Assembly: GCF_910591885.1 (NCBI RefSeq)
Contig: NC_063278.1
Coordinates: 3,931,501-3,995,500, forward strand
Length of the DNA: 64,000 nucleotides
Source: Bombus terrestris
Lineage: Eukaryota > Arthropoda > Insecta > Hymenoptera > Apidae
Direction of reading: 5' to 3'
The translations under genes were made by a program, and so were the position numbers. The number at the start of each line of letters is the position of its first letter. Position 1 is the stretch's first letter. The notes beneath the pieces were generated by a model. That model saw only the letters and a program-made list of their open reading frames with translations, was not told where the DNA came from and ran no database searches. Positions 27,118 through 40,327 of this stretch are shown here, one piece after another.

Positions 27118-30100
27118 TCAAGCTGATGTTTCCGCGGTATTTTGTGGAGTATTAGGTGTACGATAAATTCCACTGAATAAAATAGTACGAGTTGGTTTCT
27201 CATAGATGAAATACAAGAAAGGATGATTCGCATTAAAAATTGCCGGTTGCAATGGTCGTCCAGATCGGAAAGTGTAGAGAGCAGTAGCTGCAGCTGCAGT
27301 GGTGCCCTCTTCAGTGACTTCGATTCGCGCACGATGAACAGCGTCGCCCAAATGCAATGGTTTTTCACCATCCTCAACGAAACCTCGAAGATTGGCAGCA
27401 TTAGGCATTACCAATTCGCCTGCACCGATAGCATGAAGCAACGTGCTTATCGGAAGATCCTTTTCGACTTCAAATCGCGGTAAGATAACATCGACTTGTT
27501 GAGGTGGTATACCGGAATCCAAGAGATCGCGGAGTTCTGTGGATCCTAATTCAGTGGAAATGCGTTCTATCAGTTGACGAACACTGTCTCTTTCCCCGTT
27601 TTGCTCAACGTCAGCGGCGGATTTTGCGACGGAAACAGACGGTGGAAGAAGGACGAACATTGAGATTTCGTTGCCTTTGTACGGCAGTTCTAGCACGTGC
27701 GCGCCAAGTACTTCGGAAACGACTGTAAGGAAAGATTATTTGTATTTATTTCTATTTATATATATTTGCAATGATATAATATGATTATAGCTTTTCTAGG
27801 CGGGCAAAAGAATATAAGTCGGAATTATTCGTCTTGTAGAAACGCACTTACAACATTTGAACTGCAATATAAGATCAAGTGGTCAGATTTTCGATATGAA
27901 AGTTTATAACCTACAATGTCTTGTCCCATTTTACTTACAAAATATATACAATATACTCGATTTAGAGACATTCTTCTTCTTTCGAAACTGATAACTTATT
28001 CAGACTAAAATTTTTAGTTTGACTTTTATTTATTTGACCAAGCAGAGTTTGTAACAATTAAAACGTGTTGCAACCAATTAGAAGCATATGTAAAAAATCA
28101 CTGTAGAATATATTAGCATACTTATTCTATTTTGATTAAAAATTTGAATTATACTATTTTTGCCCACCACAGATTTCTGTAGATAAATTTTAGTCTTTCA
28201 TAAATGTAAGATGTGTAACTTACGATGATTGAAGTGTCCTGACTGCTTCATGAATGTAGTCATGGAATGTTGAGAGTTCGAAATGTAGAAAATATCTTTC
28301 TTAGAATTAGTTGGATTGAAACGACTTTCCCAAAGACCTTTGAAGTATACTGCGTTAGCCAGGACCAAATCAGTATCTACTCCAATACTGTTAACAGGAA
28401 GAAGATCGCGGATATGTCCTTTGGTCATGTTGCTCACCCATTGATTAATGTGATCACGAACCGCGTCTGGATTAGTATGAAAATCAGTCTTTTCCAGTTG
28501 GTCTCCAAATAAGTCCAACATACAGTCTCGTACTTTTCTCGTGCTCGATACCCATAATCGATTCGCTGAATTGTACTCGTAACCTCGTGGTGAATTCTGA
28601 ATAGAGGAAGAAAACTAATTCAATGATTCATTCTCTAAATACTTCAATGCTATAATTTTAATACTATAAAAAAATTCTGGTATTTTGAGATTACATTTCC
28701 TATTTATACCCCTTACCTATTTTACGATAATATTAAGTATTATATTAATTATTGCTGCATCAAAATTCGTTAGCAGTAGTACAGAAACTGTTATTTACTT
28801 GTAATCGTCATAAATTTCTTTATTTGCAAACATAACTTTTACAAAATTATGTAGCTACAAAAAAATAGAAAAACTTCAAGTACTGTAGAAAAAGATATTC
28901 TTTACCCAAACATTATAGTCGCACCAACTCATCACGAACAAAGGCAAGAATTATATAACTGATCAAATAAAAACATTTACTTTATGTCATCCGTCCACGT
29001 CGAGGAAACAAACATTATTCACGCGTTACATTCATAACTTTTGATTAAGAAATTCTATAGAGCTATGAGGTCAAAACGCTTCCTACTTGAATTTCAATAA
29101 GTTCAACTACCTCAAAGTATCTAACTATACAGACTACCAAGTCTAATCCGTTAAGAAGTGAAACAACACTTAAAAATTACGTAACATTACTGGAAAGTGT
29201 AAAAGGCATACATATTGCTTTGTTACGGTACAAAAAAATATATATTAAAATAATATATAGCATTTGAATAGTCAAAGTTACTAATAAAAAAAAAGGTGAT
29301 TTTCAGTAAACTTTAAAGACGAAAAAGAGTATTGGACAAATCCTTATAGCTTTCTTTCATAATTATAATTTTAAGCAGAAGTTATTGATGTTACTATTGT
29401 GCAAACGGGTGCTGATATTACGATTATGTAGCTCGCCTTGAAATACTTGCAAACACAAACGATAAATTATGCAATAGCTCCAGTTAAATCCTCACCTCTT
29501 GGTCACCTTGATTTTTGAGGGAATTCTCGTAAGCATAATATCGTTGCACGTCGACCTTGGACAAATCGTTAGGTAGGTGCAAGGCTTTTTTTAAGGAGTC
29601 CTCGGTGGTACCTCGAGCACCGAAGTACGCCAAGGTCAGTGCCTGATGAAGACTATGCGGACTGTAGAAGATGTTATCGCGTGATTCGATCAAAGACATC
29701 TTCTTAAGAGTATCGAGAGCGAATTCGAATCTCGAGTTGATCACACCTTTCTTTGAGCCAGCGCTCATCGTCAGAGGACTGTCGTTTCCGGTGAGACATT
29801 GTGCTGATACGTAAGTTACCAGCAACAGTACTGGTAACACCGACGTTGCCTGAAAGAAAGAATGATTGTTGAGAAAATAATATTCTAAAGGTCCCTGAAG
29901 AGTTCTCTTCTTGAAAACAGTTGAATTATTGATAATAAGGAAATATGAAGTTTTTAAAGTATAATAAGGGGAATTTTAGGTATAAAGTAGTTTGGTATAA
30001 ATATTACTATTTATTTGTTAAGATTTGTTTGGTGAGCACGGTACACTTGCAGCTTTTTATGGAAAGAGTATGAATGGACACTGAAACGTTTGTATATTTT

Positions 30101-33100
30101 AAGTTGAAAACAAAATACTTTTATAATATCAATACTTAGAAGTAAAAAATCGAATATACAATTATATAATTATGGTGAAGTAAAACAAAGAACGTAAAGG
30201 GAAATACGAAAGGCCAGAAACTAGGAAATTGAAACGAAATACATGCGTATCTTACGCAAAGTTAAATTGCAGCCTACGAAAACGTCTATGGACGTTCGAG
30301 TAATTTCCTGTATCATTATAAAACTCCGAGTGAACGACATTTCCATTTTATCATTGTGTCATCGTTGTTACTAGTCTCCATTATCGCACAATTACAACTT
30401 CGCTATGAACGAACAATATAGCAGAAATTCGAAGATGATCCATGATTAAAGAGTATCCATGATTCAGTGAAAATTGCTTAAAACGATTCGTACAATTGAC
30501 TTTCTCTATAGCGTAGAAACAAGGCGAAGGTATCTTACCGGAAACATTAAAGAAAACAAATAAGATGAGGGAAAATATTTTCAATCCTTCAGCTAGACGT
30601 TTCGCAACCCTTTCACATTTCGGTAACCGTGACCTCTAATCGTAATTTATACAAGTTCTGAGATCTCGATCGTAAGATCAACAAATAAATCGTCACACAC
30701 ATCATCCATATCTACGACACTTTTATGTCAAGCAAGGGAGGAGTTTCGTGTAGGAGTCACGCTCTAGTTAATCACAATAACTTACTTTGCGATTTTAGTG
30801 GTATCAGATACACTTATTTAGGGCAGAACTGGTTTTGTGTCCACGATGATAATCGCAGATTATGACGAAATCAGTATCTATTGTTCGTTAAAATACGAGT
30901 TTGGAATTTTTAAATTTCTTTTGTGAAGAAATAAAATTTTATTTCATGTTAAAAATAGTTCACAATTGGACAACGTTTGAATTAAATTTGTACTACTTGC
31001 TATAGAATAAACTGATACTATTTTACTTATCTATTATTAATTTTTCAATCCATTATTAAAATTATATTCATACAAATACAAAAATATATTTGACATCAAT
31101 TTTACAGAAAATTGCATATAATTTAACATAAAGTTTAAACATTTATTATCTCTCTGCCCTAATCCGTATTTTATTATATGAAAATACTCTAGTTTTTCAC
31201 TAACATAAATATTATCTACCGTATTATCAACAAAACAACTGCCATTTTAGCAAAACTACTATATTTTTAAAATTACGACATTAATCAATTATACTTGGAA
31301 ATACCGTCACCATTTTTTAAAGAAATATCAACAAAATATTGACCCATTCGGAAAGATTTCAATCTATAGTTTTCTTCTAGAAATGTTTTCATTGCCGATA
31401 TTTTTCTCCGCGAAAAATTCATCGGTCTTCGAAAGAATTGCTAAAGGACGGTATAAAATAGAAAGTAAAGTATTCTGTTGATGATTGGGGCCAACTTCGA
31501 TAAAAACGTAAGATACATATGGAAATGTTTTCTCGAAGGGTTCGAAACGTAATGGTAAAATTAGTGAAAATTACACGATCTGGGACGAAAGCAAGATAAA
31601 CTTTGAGGTGAGTGAAAGCAACGAGCAAACCGTGACATCATAGTGTCCGGCTTTCTTGGTTGAAATTGAATTATGACGAGCCTCGTGTGACGAAAGCAAG
31701 AGAAAACACAACCACGCCTGTACAGTTTGTTCCTGATAGCATACTACTTGTAGCACGTGGGAAACTTGCATGAATTATTCCACTTTAATTTCGCCTTATG
31801 CAAATACTAATACAGAATTTACGTAATTTCGTATGCGACTTTCCAGTTCTCCTTTGACAACCTTCAATTTCATCCCGTTCCACTGTTTACTATTTCATTA
31901 TACGTTCTTCGGAACGAAACGTTCCTTGATTTATGAGAATGGCATCGTGTAATTTCTATTTTACACCTTTCAAGATTTTCTCCTATTTCCACGAAATACT
32001 TTTACTTGTTTCAGTATTAAATATTTATTGCCATTTTCTATTTGACTTGCTGTATTCTTTTCTTTCATTATGTGTCTATCACTTGAATTTATTATCTTCG
32101 AAATTTGTACCTTTTTTATAAAAATGTTTCATCTTATGTTAGAAACAAAAGCGGAAATAATTTATTACGATACCACGGATATTTATGAATTTATAGTAAG
32201 CATAAAGATATGATATTTTTCAACGACGTAAAAATAATATAAAATATAAAATCTAGAAACTCAAATGCCATGATCAGATAATTTGTATAATTTACTAGCA
32301 GAAGATTTTATTACCAAACTTGTTAATGTTATACGGGAATTATTTATCGATACTGGTAACTTGTACAATTTTACTACGACTGTGCAGTATAGCACAGGCA
32401 ATAGCAGTTGACTATTTTACTGAAATCTTTCTCTCCGCAATGACATTGGAGTTTTTTCGTCATTTTTAACAGTACCGGCATTCACGAAGACATTTAAAAT
32501 CTGACAATGCCAACAGAGACAATCGGCGAATAACAAGTGAATTCTTCGAACAGATACGTGTCCAACTTAACAAATAAAGCACGTATCACGCGTGTAATCA
32601 ACCGCAGCCTAGCGTAGCTATACACAAAGTCAAATTAAAATCGAATTAACGCAATTCATCAATCAAAAAGTAATACAATAATGACTGTGCCAATGTTCCT
32701 TGTAAACGTTCTAGTCAATTAAATTCTTGTGATTATGATTCCTCCTTGATGTAATGCGAATGAGTAAAAATGTGAGTTAAAGACTGTCCTTCATGGTTCG
32801 AGGAAGGCTGATCGTAAAACAAAGCAACGAACATTTTCACTTCTATATGAGAAACTTAACAGCGTAAAAATATTAATGGGAATCAAAATATGTAGGTTAC
32901 AGAAAATTAGTCAGAGACCAAAAAAAATGACATATTTTTTAAATTCTTACGAGACAGGTGATTGGGGAAAAGTTCATTTTTATTTGAACGGAAGAAAGTA
33001 GTCAGTAAACGTGAAAGAAATTTTTAGTATAAATTAAGTAATTAAGAAATATTAATTTTTAAGTATTCCGTAAGTTACGAATAATTATTATAAATAATTA

Positions 33101-33789
33101 AAATTTGTCTGGATACCGGTAACCATCATCGATGACGAAAATGTTTCTAATTACGAAAAACCATGAATCAATTTTTCTCAAAAATCACAAAATGCAACTT
33201 GTGATCTCAACCGATTTGTCAATTACTTACTACAGCAGTTGTTACAACACTAAACAACCAATTTGAAAGATATATAAACCTATAGAAATAGAAGTAAACA
33301 GAATATTTGAAGCACACACGATGGAATATTATTGACTTAATATCGGATCGATACGAGGTATAAAAAGAAACGATAGAAAGCGCAAAAAGTATATACAACG
33401 AGATAAGTTATCACAGTTGAACTTTTCATTACGAAGACAACAAGAGTCATGTATAAAATATCATCCTTCTAGATTTAATGGGGAGTATTTACGTAAAATC
33501 TCTGATAACTAACGAGCTCGTTACTTAAACATCGTTTAACTTAAATTAAATATAATGTTAAAAAACAATTTCATTTTAGGAACAACTAACTTCTAGCGTC
33601 AATACATGCAACAATCGATGCATCGATACAATTTTCATCAGACTAATAGAATCTCCGCCGACAACCTAGCTTCCCATTACAAAGATCAAATCTTAATGCG
33701 GCTGAGACAATGAAGATCTACGTTAATTCTACTGACTTCTAAATCGAGACTTCGATCGAAGCATCACCACTCACCGGTTTGAAAAACAT
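27118..33789 (-). CDS. Spn88Ea: Secreted serine protease inhibitor, serpin 88Ea type
   Basis: Coding exons on the minus strand are 33789-33775, 29849-29496, 28596-28224 and 27722-27118. Phases close exactly to 448 residues. Exon 1 encodes only MFFKP and splices at GTGAGT to ATSVLPVLLLVTYVSA, which together make a signal peptide. The serpin fold follows: NIFYSPHSLHQALTLAYFGA near the N-terminus, then SANRLWVS, VLANAVYFKGLWES and ELPYKGNEISMFVLLPP. The hinge is EEGTTAAAAT, the hallmark of an inhibitory serpin. The reactive loop is LYTFRSGRP, which puts Ser (or the Arg before it) at P1. The serpin signature FNANHPFLYFI follows. Loop and hinge closely resemble fly Spn88Ea, known to restrain Toll-pathway proteases and needed for wing expansion. 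It should act in haemolymph. Only one set of exons is visible. Confidence 0.88.
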
Positions 33790-33858
33790 TTCGTTGATCT
33801 GCGGCTTCTTGCTTTCTAGATTCTCAAATTGTAAACTATCGGCTTAGATACGAATAAA

Positions 33859-33892
33859 CGTCCGATTGTTGCTCGCTACGAAACTGAACTGA
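33859..33892 (-). promoter_or_regulatory. Inr + DPE core promoter of the serpin
   Basis: On the minus strand TCAGTT, the arthropod initiator, starts at 33892 and puts +1 at the A at 33890. GGACG, a perfect match to the DPE consensus RGWYV, lies exactly at +28 to +32 (33863-33859), the only spacing at which DPEs work. This leaves a 5' untranslated leader of 101 bases before the ATG at 33789. There is no TATA box. A second overlapping TCAGTT starts at 33887. Confidence 0.7.
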
Positions 33893-33899
33893 GTGCGGA

Positions 33900-36800
33900 G
33901 AAAGAAAAGCAGAGTCACCGAGATGCCCGCGAGTAACTGGCTCCTCGACCACTTCCCCACCACGAGTTTTGCTCGCGAGTGGAGTCACGTTTATTCATCG
34001 GACACGAATCCTTTGCAGCGCAACAGCGCAAACCAACGTTCACAAAGCCGATAGGTCGTTACTTCTGCAATATTGGAAATGCCCGATACTAATGACTTCA
34101 TTGTCAGGAAATCCCATATAAAGTCGGTGGGGAAACTACGTCATAATCGGAAATCGTTGATACAATTCTATGCGTACACTTTCAATACATAGTTAGTTCT
34201 TCCGATGAAAGCGGATGTTAGGGTTGATAAACTGATACCTTAGTGTCTTTGGAGAATATTTCGTCGTACCTGCGGCATAAATTAGTCTATTTGCGAGTAC
34301 TCGTACAAAACCCGTAAGCTCGTAATTGTAATTAACATATAGATCGAGGCTAACGTATGTAAACCAGAGATAATCCACCAGCTTGGTAGGTTTGGCTTCT
34401 CAAATTACATTTTCCTCGGTACTTTGTGCGGGTGACTCAAGGTTATTGAACTTGTTTGTTTGCATTTAATTATGCGGCATTTTAAATAATTTTTCTCAAT
34501 GACAGTCACTGGCACGACGTCTTATATCGACGATATAATGTTCGAATTAACTTTTTAACGTTTGAGATTCTATAGAAAAGTGAGAAAGGAGTAATAGAGC
34601 GAAGACAATAAAAATATATAAAACACAAAAGTGTAAATATAGAAGATAATAATATTCCAGATACAAAGTAATATTCTCACTTTTATACGCATATAAATGA
34701 GACATAAAATGTTTAAAAATAAAAATACAATTACGAAACGATAATAACAAGTACGATACAATAATTAACGCGTATATATAAACGATATAGATAATCGCTA
34801 TTTATTTATTTTATAACTACAAGAAGATAAGAAAGATGTCAAGTGTCACAAGAAAGATGTCTTCGTTCCATCAACTCAAGCTGAAGCAAAAACTAGATTC
34901 ACTGTAAGAACGTTCACCCTTTTTGTCTTCACCAGTAATAACTTCCTCCTTCGACACCATTTAAGGCGATCGACATCAGGAATGTAGTTCTATTTGACTT
35001 CTTAGAATCGCAAATTAACGCTAATTTTACGAGTAACGATCTTCGCTGGATTAATTCTTTCACCTCAACGACGTTAACTCACAATTTTCTGAATTTATTC
35101 TTAGACTGCGGATGTTCACGCATTTTTGTAAACCTTGAGACTTTAATAATTTATATTGCATATAAATGCATATAATATGCAAAAATATATGAGATATTTA
35201 AAGTAGAGCAACCTAGGTATTATTGATATTTGGTGTATGAAACAAATTTCTATTTAGATTCTATTTGTTTAACTATGTTCATAAAAATACAAAAATTGCA
35301 TCTATTCATTACGTTAAACGAAAATTTCATTGTAATTTTCATACTTTATATTTATTATAGCCTGTGTTTCGTGTTATTTGAAATACTTTGAATATCTTTA
35401 ATCCAGTCAGATTAAAGCACGAGAGTTGGAAATGTATCACAGTTCCTTGCGTTTTCAGAAAGCGTTCTTTGGAATTTTCTCCTCGCTTCTCCCTCTTCCA
35501 GAATTTATTCAGTGAATAAAGCAGGCTCCTTTTCAAAGCGTTGGCCAATAGCCAGAGAAAGTAACTCGAAAGGAGTGTTAGTTCCTTTGTGAGTTCTCGA
35601 AAATCGTTACCGAGTCGAGATCGTTTAAACAGCTACAACAAGAGCGATCAACAAATCTGTCATAAGATTTGTTAAAGATAATTAAGCGACATTGACTCCT
35701 GTTGTATGATTGAATCTTTCCAATTGAAAAAGAAATCAAATTATTAACTATAGAAATAAATTCTTTTCGCTTTTGCGTAAAGTGGAAATTCAATTTGTCG
35801 GGAATAACTCATTTCTACACATATTACTTTCTGCATTTCTACGAGCGAATTAATATAATTTTCTTCGAATCCTTATTCTTATGATCATTTTATCACTCAA
35901 AAAATCGAATCATTTCCTACATTCTTAGAATAGTATAACAAGCTTCGATATATCTTTGTAAACTCTTCAATGTCTTCTAATTAATATTTTCGCTATTTTT
36001 ATTATCATTTCATCGCTTGTAGTACATTTTTCTTTTCGTATAAGCTCGAATTTTCTATGATATAAACTTTAACAATTTTTAACTACTCAAACTTCGATCT
36101 CGATTAAATATTGTTCGAATATCCTTTCCCTTTATTTTTTATTTAATCAAGACGAACTCGTCGCAGTTATTCAAGGAAAGAAAAGATGCCATTAGATTCT
36201 TTAATTGATCTTGCATAAGAATAACATGATATATTTTCCTCCGCTATATTTCATCTGTTATTGCGAAAGAACAATTCCATTCCATTGTTCTGTCTCCTCT
36301 CAGTCATAACTGAGAGCGACCAGTTGTTAATTACGTATAGATGTTAATGAGGAACCTGGAAATTCCACAGCTTTACTTACAACGCATTGCTTTTAACGTT
36401 GATTAACCGTAACAAGCTGAAAAGTGAAGCTCCGCATCGTATTATGCAATACAATATGATTACGTATAAAGAGACCGTCAGAATGAAAAGCCCTCGTTGT
36501 TATTGTGACAGCAACGATTAAAAGACATCACTATGCGAGACACTTTTCTGAAGTATAATTAAAAATTTGAAGGTAGATTAACAAAACTTGATAAAAATTT
36601 AATTTGTGTAAAGTTGATTAAAATTATTTAAAATTCAAAACAATAAAAAATTTTCAAAGACTCCTGGTATACTACCAAAATTTCTATGAAAATATTATAT
36701 ATTAAACGTATGATATTTCTTTTGTGTCTGCAATATTTTTAATGTTGTTTCTTCTATCTCTAGAAAAACGAGTGTCTAGATATTCAGAGGTGCTTAAAAG

Positions 36801-39113
36801 TTCATTAAGTTCATGGTAATTTGCAGAATGAACTTCCTCTTTTAAATTTTAAACATTTTTAAATATTAAAAAGAATATAAAAAGAGTTATGCTATTACGT
36901 TTTATTTGTTTTACGATCTCTGGCTAATAATAAGATAGTAAGTAATATCTTTAATATTTGAACTGTCTGGAAAAGTTTGATGAGAGAAATGACAATATTA
37001 CGACGCATGCTATCTATGGCTTATGATTGTTTTAAATTCCCTTCTCATATGTCAGAAGAATCAATACATTTTATCGTAGTGTCAATGTTATTTAATGATA
37101 CAAAGTCCATAGCTACGAAAATTCAGATATACACAGGCACGGTTATTACACTTTGGAGACAGTCAAAGACGATAAAAGATATCAAATTATCTAATTAAAC
37201 CTTCAACCACTCTAGAGTTCGTTATAAATATATACGTGAAATTTGCAAAATGGAATTTACGCGTAAGTATATTTTATTAAAATATGAAATACCCAAATTA
37301 ACTGCTTGCCTGTTAAATATCAAAGTGTTAAGTTAATTAATTAGTTGTTAAGATACTGAATAAATAAGTAAACGGAAATATTTTTATTTTAAATGATTTA
37401 GTTGATTTTAAATTCTCTTATACTGAACATAAGAACGTTTCGTAAGAACTCGAAACGCGAATATTTTTTTCCATATGAAGCACATTTCATATATGCTTCA
37501 CCTGCATATTACAATTTACGCTCTTTCATAAGGTTCCATTATATAAAGGCATAAAATACAAATTTTATTATATATCGTATAATTTATTATCGAAACTAGA
37601 ACTTGTACCATAATCCCCCGAAAAGCAACTTATATTACTCTATAAAAATTTTCTGTAACAAGTATACGAATAGTTTCATAAGGCAATATACTATAAACAC
37701 AAAACACAAATCTACGTATGCAACATCTACATTACTCCACACGATACAAATCATCGTATATGACAACGACTTACCTGTGAATTTTTCACCAACATCTTTC
37801 ACGGTGGTCAAAAGGTTCTTCAACGGCTTTAGTCTCCTTTCCTATCTTTCTTTTTTCTTTTTTTTAACTAAAATTGATTGGAGCTACATTCACTCGCTAG
37901 TGTTACGTTACAAATTGTTGGTGCTAATGAAAAAGGCAAGTATTCTTGCTACGATATATTAGGATAATCTATTCGCACGAAACTGGACGTTCTCAAAACT
38001 AATCCTCGACGAAGACACAGCTTCAGTTTTCTCTTTCGTATGCATTTATACCTTGTACGGAGAGGTGAGCGGCAAAGGACGCGTAGGACGCAGGGAAATC
38101 CCAGTGAAGTTAACGATTATCCACTTTTTTCGTGACAATCGTCTTTTTGTTAACATGTTGATTTTGTACGGTCGATGGCCGCAATATTCCCGGAAACTCT
38201 CGCTTATCAGCGACACCGTTAATTTCCACATGGATCTCCGCAATTATTCGTAATTTTCATTGCTCTGATGCTTTCGACGAAAATCGAGAAAGTCTGTGTT
38301 AATTTTGGAGATACGACGATGAATTATGAAGATAACAGTGAATCATGGGCATGGGGCGATTTTAAAAAACTGAGAAAGTAGGATATTGGGTTTTTTGTAA
38401 CCTTGACGATAGAATGTGTGCCGTGTATTCATTTATGATATTTTATGCAATATTTATTTATAGAATATTCGTAGGATATTGGTAAAGTAATTCTAAGTCA
38501 TAGAGTTATTTATGTTTTAATCATTGTAATTGCAATGTAATCTACCGCATCGGAATTACTGATCATATTGTCAATCATCCATTTACATTAATATTGATTA
38601 CAGGCGGAGAACAAAAATAGACGTCAATTCATATGACATTGGAAATTCCATCAATATTCCATTCACAGACGATTATTTTGTTGTACTTCATCATTATAAT
38701 ATACTCATTTATTATGTATGCAAATGCACGAGTTGATTTTCCTTTTTTTAAATGACAATCCCAGCGAAATGCTTCAAAAGCAAACAGAGGATTGCGAAAC
38801 AATTTATCTTGCGTAGACGAAATCACATAATACTAATTTACTTTCGTTTTTTTTTGAAGCGGACTCTTAATCTTGAAAAAAAACTCAGAAAGAGCACTTT
38901 ATCTTCAGTTTTGAAAATATAATTTATTTTACCATCAATTCCGAGTAATTTTATATAATTTTTTTGCCGTTTTGGCATCTCAATGGAAATTTGATCAAGA
39001 TTGCTTCGATGGTTTGAAAGAAAATCACTTAATGGCCCATTTGTGGAAAATGGATCGTAAAACTGAAAACTTCTTGAAAAGATAGAGCTTAGGCGTAAAT
39101 TTAGCACAAGATA
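33900..39113. other. Intergenic stretch, no supportable exon
   Basis: Apart from the serpin upstream region, no exon could be defended. A minus-strand ATG at about 37796 is followed seven codons later by a perfect CAG|GTAAGT donor, which might be a first coding exon, but no partner exon was found. Other frames (plus 36977-37198, plus 37603-37962, both strands near 38.1 kb) show no family resemblance. Confidence 0.5.
34107..34139 (-). promoter_or_regulatory. Two NF-kappaB-like sites upstream of the serpin
   Basis: GGGATTTCC (minus strand, 34115-34107) fits GGGRNTTYCC exactly. GGGGAAACTAC at 34129-34139 is a near match. They lie about 220-250 bases upstream of the predicted start. Rel factors drive Toll/Imd targets in insects, so immune induction of this serpin is a reasonable inference. 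An overlapping TACGTCA is a half CRE. Confidence 0.45.
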
Positions 39114-39308
39114 TTGGGTTGGCAACTAATATATCAGAATTTAAGCAGAAACGATAAAATATATATTTAGCACATATGTATAAGTAGCATTTTAGTCCGA
39201 ATCGAATAAGCAATCATAAAATAAATAATTAAAGGAAGCGATTCCTTCAATTTTCTTAAAATCCTGTCATCTTTCTTGATTTGTAGGCTCTAAATTGCTA
39301 ACCAATTA
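39114..39308. mobile_element. Mariner-derived miniature element, decayed
   Basis: TTGGGTTGGCAACTAA at 39114-39129, preceded by the TA target dinucleotide, is the inverted-repeat end of bee/ant mariner elements (TTGGGTTGGCAACTAAGT). About 190 bases downstream TTGCTAACCAATTAATA (39295-39311) matches the opposite end, TTGCCAACCCAATA, with a few changes. The interval is AT-rich and has no transposase, so this is a deletion derivative or an old fragment. Confidence 0.5.
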
Positions 39309-39846
39309 ATAGCCTATGAATTACGCCAGAAACAGCAATAGAGATTATCTTAATGCAATCATGAATCAATAGGATGGTAATTTCTGTGGTCTACGTTTTT
39401 CTCCCTGTGCAGATTCCCTTTTTCCTAGCCTTACCTATGTCGATTTTTGTTGCGATAAAGCTATTAAGATAACTTAACACCGTCCGAATTATTATCGATA
39501 ACTAGCTAAATTCGAGAAGCTCGTGTCACGTGTATATGTTCGTATCTCAATTAGACACCATTTAAAAACAAATAACTCGTATCCCATTGTAGCGATATGA
39601 TATTAGAAAAGCTGAATTAAAACCGATGTAAAAGATTCTTGTGTAATAGCGGAATAATTCGATGTGCTATTTGAAAATCGAAATAATTTCTCGAATATTT
39701 TAATGATTTAATGTGAACAGCGATATTTCAATCACGATATAGAGAATTTAACAAATGAAATTTAATCGTGAGAAAAATTTTAATACTACGATGATCTGTC
39801 TAAATCACGTTCGAGGAAAATAGTTTTACAAAAACCTTATCGTTCC
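39309..39846. other. Intergenic, nothing recognised
   Basis: AT-rich sequence between the mariner remnant and the start of the secreted-protein gene. No TATA box, exon or repeat was found. Confidence 0.6.
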
Positions 39847-40327
39847 ATGCTAAGACACGTAATAGCAATCGGATGTATCGTCATCTGTACATTTACGTTT
39901 GCCAAATCCATCAAAAGCAACAAGCATCCGAAGAAATCACAAGTTGATCTACTTTACATACTGCAACGATCAAAGTGTAATAAAATCGAAAAGCTTGTTA
40001 AAATGTGATATCTTGCTTCAGCGTCATGAAAATAGAACGATAGAATTTCCGAATATGGAATCATCGATCACGGAAGTACCTACCTTCAGCGATAGTACCT
40101 CGTTGAAGATGTTGGAAGATATCACAGCCAAAGTTTGGAGAACCTTGCCTGTGATTAGCATACCTCGAAGTTGGATACTTACTTATTGCGTGAAATACAC
40201 TGAGATTTCTGAAGATGTTGAGAAAGCAACGATACAGTGCCAATACGACGGAACAGACTGGGATTGCACGTTCATCGAGTTGGTAAAAACTTGTAATTCA
40301 AGATCCGTACTCGTACTTTATAAATAG
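39847..40327 (+). pseudogene. Secreted six-cysteine protein, interrupted by a frameshift
   Basis: An ATG at 39847 opens with a clean signal peptide (MLRHVIAIGCIVICTFTFA, then KS). This frame stops at TGA 40006-40008 after 53 codons. A second frame, shifted by one base and open from before 39899 to the stop at 40325-40327, continues with protein-like sequence such as WRTLPVISIPRSWILTYC and CQYDGTDWDC. Both frames are open over 39899-40005, and the stop lies just after an AAAA run at 40000-40003. One base fewer there would join them. The joined product would have six cysteines in the mature part, an even number that fits disulfide pairing. I recognise no family. It may be a real frameshift, an assembly error at the A run, or a short unusual intron. 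Confidence 0.45.

Noticed and set aside
30536..30588. Signal-peptide-like alternative first exon of the serpin
   Set aside because: The donor phase is wrong for exon 2; MFFKP at 33789 fits exactly.
36977..37198. 73-codon plus frame
   Set aside because: Reads somewhat protein-like but has no splice partner, promoter or homology I can name.
37603..37962. 119-codon plus frame
   Set aside because: Low-complexity Ser/Phe/Tyr-rich translation without family or start context; overlaps a better but still unpaired donor on the minus strand.
40123..40143. TATCACAGCC word resembling the miR-2 family seed
   Set aside because: No hairpin partner seen, and the bases belong to the open frame of the secreted protein.
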